NCBI GenBank assembly: GCA_965649825.1
Contig: OZ287706.1
Coordinates: 372,001-436,000, forward strand
Length of the DNA stretch: 64,000 nucleotides
Source of the DNA: Penicillus capitatus
Taxonomy: Eukaryota > Chlorophyta
Reading direction: 5' to 3'
The stretch's first letter is position 1, and the number at the start of each line of letters is the position of its first letter. The position numbers and the translations under genes were made by a program. Below, one piece after another: positions 59,391 through 64,000 of the stretch. The notes beneath the pieces were generated by a model, which did no database searches, had not been told where the DNA came from, and saw only the letters and a program-made list of their open reading frames with translations.

Positions 59391-60290
59391 TGTGTATATC
59401 CTTCTAGGCGGAGAAGCAGATGAAGCCATCGATATAGCAATCTCGAAGAAACGCGTGGAAGACAGAAAGAAGTGGATCGCTCCAATGACGGAAGAGACGT
59501 TTATAGATTATGGCGTATCGAAGATAACGTACACCGATTTCGTCAACAAGGAGCTCGTCTCGTTCAACAAATCAGACATCCGGAGATCGATTTCTGCTTT
59601 GATGGATGGACTGAAGGTCGGACAAAGAAAGATCATATACAGCATCCCGAAGAAGTGTCTTGTGGGAATAAAGGTTTTGCTCACTTCGACTACCAAGACG
59701 CATGTGTTCATTAGTCCACTTAGATACTCGAACTCAATGGATACATCAGTCACCATGCAGCATAGCACCACGGAGATGCCAGCCTGAGTGCCACGATCAT
59801 CGGTCTCGCCCAGAATCTCGTAGGCTTCAACAATATCAACCTTCTGAAACTTAATGGACAATTTGGAACACGGCTGCAAGTGAGTAACGCGATGGCAAAA
59901 ACACAAACATTGTCCTGTGTTTGTTTCATTAAGGAGGAAAGGATGCCGCCAATGCGCGATACTCTCACACTTCGCAAGGTCCTTTGACCCGTTCCATCTC
60001 TCAGACCCGATGACGACATTCTGCAATATCTGAAAGACGATGGCAAGTCAATTCAACTGATGTGTTATTTGCCGATCATCCCCATGGTCCTGGTAAACGG
60101 TGCCGAAGGCATTGGCACTAGATCAGCATTCTTAACTACAATCCTCTCAATACCATCGACAATCTGCTGCGAATGCTGGATGATGAAAACCCTCAGTTGA
60201 TGAAGTCGTGGTATATTCCTATATCGACCAACAAGCGCATCCAGGAGAAGCTTGCAGCGGTGCTTCAAGCGACCCAAGATCTGTCAAATC

Positions 60291-61302
<1,012 letters not shown>

Positions 61303-62739
61303 AGCGACCATCCGCTGTATGTGCTCTATTGTGAAGACGGATATGGCCGCGGTAATGATGGCGACCATCGACGTTCTTGGTTTTGTTGACCGTGCGCCTT
61401 TAGCTTCTAATATCTGACCTCATTGTGGACAGATGATATTTCGATTGCTGTACACTGATTGAGAGATGTTCGAGAGGCTGATCCAAAACAACGTGTAAGC
61501 GGTATAAGGAGGAGAGTGATTTTAGGAAAACTCACTGAGGAAGCGCGCCGTCTGACGGAGTCATTGCAGTTTAACGCAGCCACACGAGGCAAACAGTTCC
61601 ACTATCCTAGTCGAACGACGTTCATCGCGGCATTTTGGATTGTTGTCTTCATATGGATGTCCATCTGCCGACAGAGAAACTTCAGTAGAATACTTGTGTC
61701 GTAAAGATGACAGAGTTTCGTTCCGAGTGTGGATGTGAAGAATCTGTTCATTTTGCTAGAAGATGCAGCGCATGACGGTTTGTTAGTATCACCAAGCTGT
61801 TGACCCAAACACAATGACATGTTTTACCTGTGTCAGCTTCTTGAACTTACCGTCCGTTTTGTTCTCTGGGCTTAGATGAAACACTTCCACTTTCACATTG
61901 CAGCTTTCTGCTTGGTTTGTGTGGTGTGTGCAAGATACACTCGAAGTGAACTGGTACCGTCCGTGCTCGATCGTCTTTCTCGGTGGAACATTGAAGAACT
62001 CCAGTTTTGCTGTTTGATGTCGATATTCTCAACGCCGTTCCTTGAGGGAAGCGAGTGCATCTATGTCTGCAAAGCACATGAGTGGAAAGATGATATCGCG
62101 CGGAAACCGTGTCAAGCTGTGGAGCGTATTGATGGATGTCCGAAGAAACAGTAGACGCAAATGTGGACGGATCCAATCTGAACGCACAATTAACTCCCAG
62201 TCGCCTCCGTTGCGATACAACTTAATCCACTTCGCACGCATCAAGACCGCAGTTCTACGAAGAAGTCTTACCATCACCCCTGAAAGAATTCTCGCTTTGA
62301 GGGACGGAAGTACCAGAGGAGGGGCGTTCGCTAGAGACAATCAGGTCCACTTCAAGGAAAGCAACTTAAAAGGATAGAGCATCATCTCGACCGTTCTGGA
62401 CGAGAGATTCGGACATTTACGAAGTCCTTGTTCAACGTTTTTGGTGTACAGCCAGTTCGGCAAAAAATCATTAACAGAGTTCAAGAATGGTCAGTCGGTT
62501 TAGAGAAGGTTTGTCCGCTTTCACTGCTCTGCGTCGGAGAGCTCGTTGCGACAAACAGAAAAAAAGAATGTGACGATAAACTTTGCGTCGTCAGGAGCAA
62601 TAGTAATCTGTCTTCCGCCATCCGCCACATATAGAGAGCTGTTCCTAGACAACAACTGCACGAGAGGATCAAGTTTGTCTCGCAAAAACGTGTCGCGTTT
62701 GGCGACACAGTCCTTGTTCGACGTACCTGCGTAGACGCG
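61303..62739. other. Spacer between H3 and the trefoil gene
   Basis: Several plus-strand frames are protein-like in part (KLTEEARRLTESLQFNAATR near 61530; a hydrophobic leader IAAFCLVCVVCARYTRSE near 61900; QPVRQKIINRVQEWSVGLEK near 62450) but I could not join them into a gene. An undetected spliced gene is possible here. Confidence 0.35.
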
Positions 62740-63950
62740 TTATGTCTTGATTGGTGTCGTCGCTGTAGTCTTGGCCTTGTAGCACCATGTATCCTTCTTG
62801 TCTTCTGAAGTCTTCCACCAACAGCAGCCGTGCTCTTCGCACGAGTTTTGGTTGGCGAAATATCCTACAGTGCAAGACAGATAGCGTCTTCAGTCAACGA
62901 CGAACTGAAGCGGAGTGGCAGATGCTGACCGCATGGTTCACGGGCGGCCAGGGGAAAGACTTTGCAGGTCTCTGGGTCGAGCTCTGTATTCGGATAGAAG
63001 CAGACCACATCCGAGAATTCGGATCTGTTGTAACAGCAGCCCCTTCTCTGGCATTCTTCTTCCGTTAGACGGCTCGTGCCTGTCCAGATCAGAGTCGAAA
63101 CGTCACATCTTCGGAATACAGACGACCTCATACTCACCGCAGTTACTTCTATGAAGATGATTCGCGCAGTACTTGTAGTGCTTACTAATCACGTAAAAAC
63201 AGGCAACTCCGTTTGATGTATCCAGATCTCTGCTCCAGCAGCAGCCTTTTGCCGCGCACATTTCCGGCGTCTTCTCCTTTCCTAGGTGTTCGAACAACGA
63301 TCGATGAGTGACACTGAGTGGATCGTTTACCGCATTCGTTAATGTAAGAACCTGTCGGTGGAGAACAGCCAAACGAAGTACCCGACGGATGGAGTGTCTC
63401 TGGTAAGACAAATGGACTGGGCTGCGGCGGTGGCTTTGGTGAAGTAACCGGACTAGGCCGCGATGATGACTTAAACCTTCTTGCAAGCTCCGCCATCAAC
63501 GCATCCTGGCCCTCAGCCGTTTGCGGCGACCCAACTTGTTCCGGAAGCTTTGCCGTCAAGCCTTTCTCGCTCGCTGGCGTTTGCCGCGACTTGACCTTTT
63601 CCGCAAGCTTCGCCATCAACGCATCCTGGACTTCAGTCGTTTGTGGCGACCCAATCTTCTTCGCCAGATCCTTCGACGCTTTCTTGCGCTCAGGCGTTTG
63701 CGCCAACCCGGTTTTCTTCGCAGGCTCTGTCTTCGACGCCCTCTTGCGCTCAGGCGTTTGCGGTGGCTGGTACTTGGCCGGTGGCTCCTTTTTCAACACC
63801 ACCTTGATCTTGGGTGTTTTCTCTGGCTTTGCCTTGCACACCTGCGAATACCGTGCGGATGTGAGACATCAAGTGTTGCTCTCGACACAGAATATTCATC
63901 AAGAGCAAATGAATGAAACCAGTTTGCAGATACAACAGCAAGCACTGCAT
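62740..63950 (-). CDS. Secreted protein with three P-type trefoil domains and a repeat-rich N-terminus
   Basis: The C-terminal half carries three trefoil units: CGKEKTPEMCAAKGCCWSRD, CGTSRLTEEECQRRGCCYNR, and CGYFANQNSCEEHGCCWW. Each is split by a phase-1 intron right after the Cys-Gly pair (about 63282-63330, 63080-63136 and 62865-62929). The N-terminal half is Lys/Pro/Ala-rich with imperfect repeats of about 24 residues containing QDALMAxLA and SPQTxE. Trefoil domains are usually lectin-like or protease-resistant extracellular modules. The 5' exon, with a possible leader (MQCLLLYLQTG), is unresolved and may lie beyond the window. Sharing of intron phase indicates domain duplication by exon units. 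Confidence 0.75.
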
Positions 63951-64000
63951 GCGTCGAGAGTACCTCGAGAAATTTTTTGCAGACGGACAGGTCGGGCGGA

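Larger units (their letters stand above)
57755..60290 (+). pseudogene. TOP2: Decayed, interrupted fragment of DNA topoisomerase II
   Basis: Pieces of the TOPRIM/breakage-reunion region are readable. ATPKVTHKGDVKAFFTVTEY occurs near 57775-57835; the sequence resumes after about 1.5 kb with ISKKRVEDRKKWI, FVNKELVSFNKSD, ALMDGLKVGQRKIIYSI, GDASLSATIIGLAQN, NNINLLKLNGQFGTRLQ, GGKDAANARY, YLPIIPMVLVNGAEGIGT and NPLNTIDNLLRMLD. An in-frame TAG replaces the Tyr before HHGDAS. Frames shift near 59985 and again after the GIGT block. The ATPase domain and C-terminus are missing. It is thus a partial gene copy no longer coding for an enzyme. Confidence 0.85.

Overview
The window is nuclear DNA of a eukaryote with compact, intron-dense genes. 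Nearly every recognisable gene is split by introns of about 27-70 nt. Radial spoke protein 3 implies a motile flagellum. The spliced histone H3 has the Tyr41, His87 and Leu90 residues typical of plant-type H3.3. An NAD(P)HX-epimerase/PNPO fusion of the PDX3 type and a CX2CX18CX2C GATA factor also point away from animals and fungi. My inference is a flagellated alga or alga-related protist. The exact lineage cannot be fixed from sequence alone.

Layout. 1-20.5 kb is gene-dense with short spacers: SEL1L/HRD3 (5' end cut), tRNA-splicing endonuclease SEN2, KDEL receptor, a MINPP1-like phosphatase, a GATA factor, ethanolamine-phosphate cytidylyltransferase, an aldo-keto reductase, RSP3, two small unknowns, TIM8, MED25, a secreted unknown, the PDX3-type fusion and a Rossmann-fold protein. 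23-48 kb is a gene-poor block holding nine paralogous genes, all on the + strand, for secreted proteins. Eight of them are extremely alanine-rich. Each has an exact signal-peptide exon, a variable exon 2, a fixed-length exon 3 and usually a TATA box 108-146 bp upstream of the ATG. 49-57 kb is dense again: MetAP2, a YaaW/UPF0174-like protein, the DXO/RAI1 decapping nuclease and a large unrecognised protein. 57.7-60.3 kb is a decayed topoisomerase II fragment interrupted by an AT-rich insertion that holds a transposase-like fragment. The window ends with histone H3 and a three-trefoil secreted protein.

The housekeeping genes serve unrelated jobs: ER quality control and retrieval, RNA processing, transcription, phospholipid and B6 metabolism, mitochondrial import and flagellar structure. 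The coherent system is the tandem array of alanine-rich secreted proteins, which I do not recognise as any described family. It looks like a structural or matrix component of the cell surface or secretory vesicles. GC-AG introns and a recurring TGATGTGAC motif near 3' splice sites are the other notable signals. Exon junctions were placed by eye from reading frame, splice dinucleotides and paralogue or family comparison. Single-base errors are possible.
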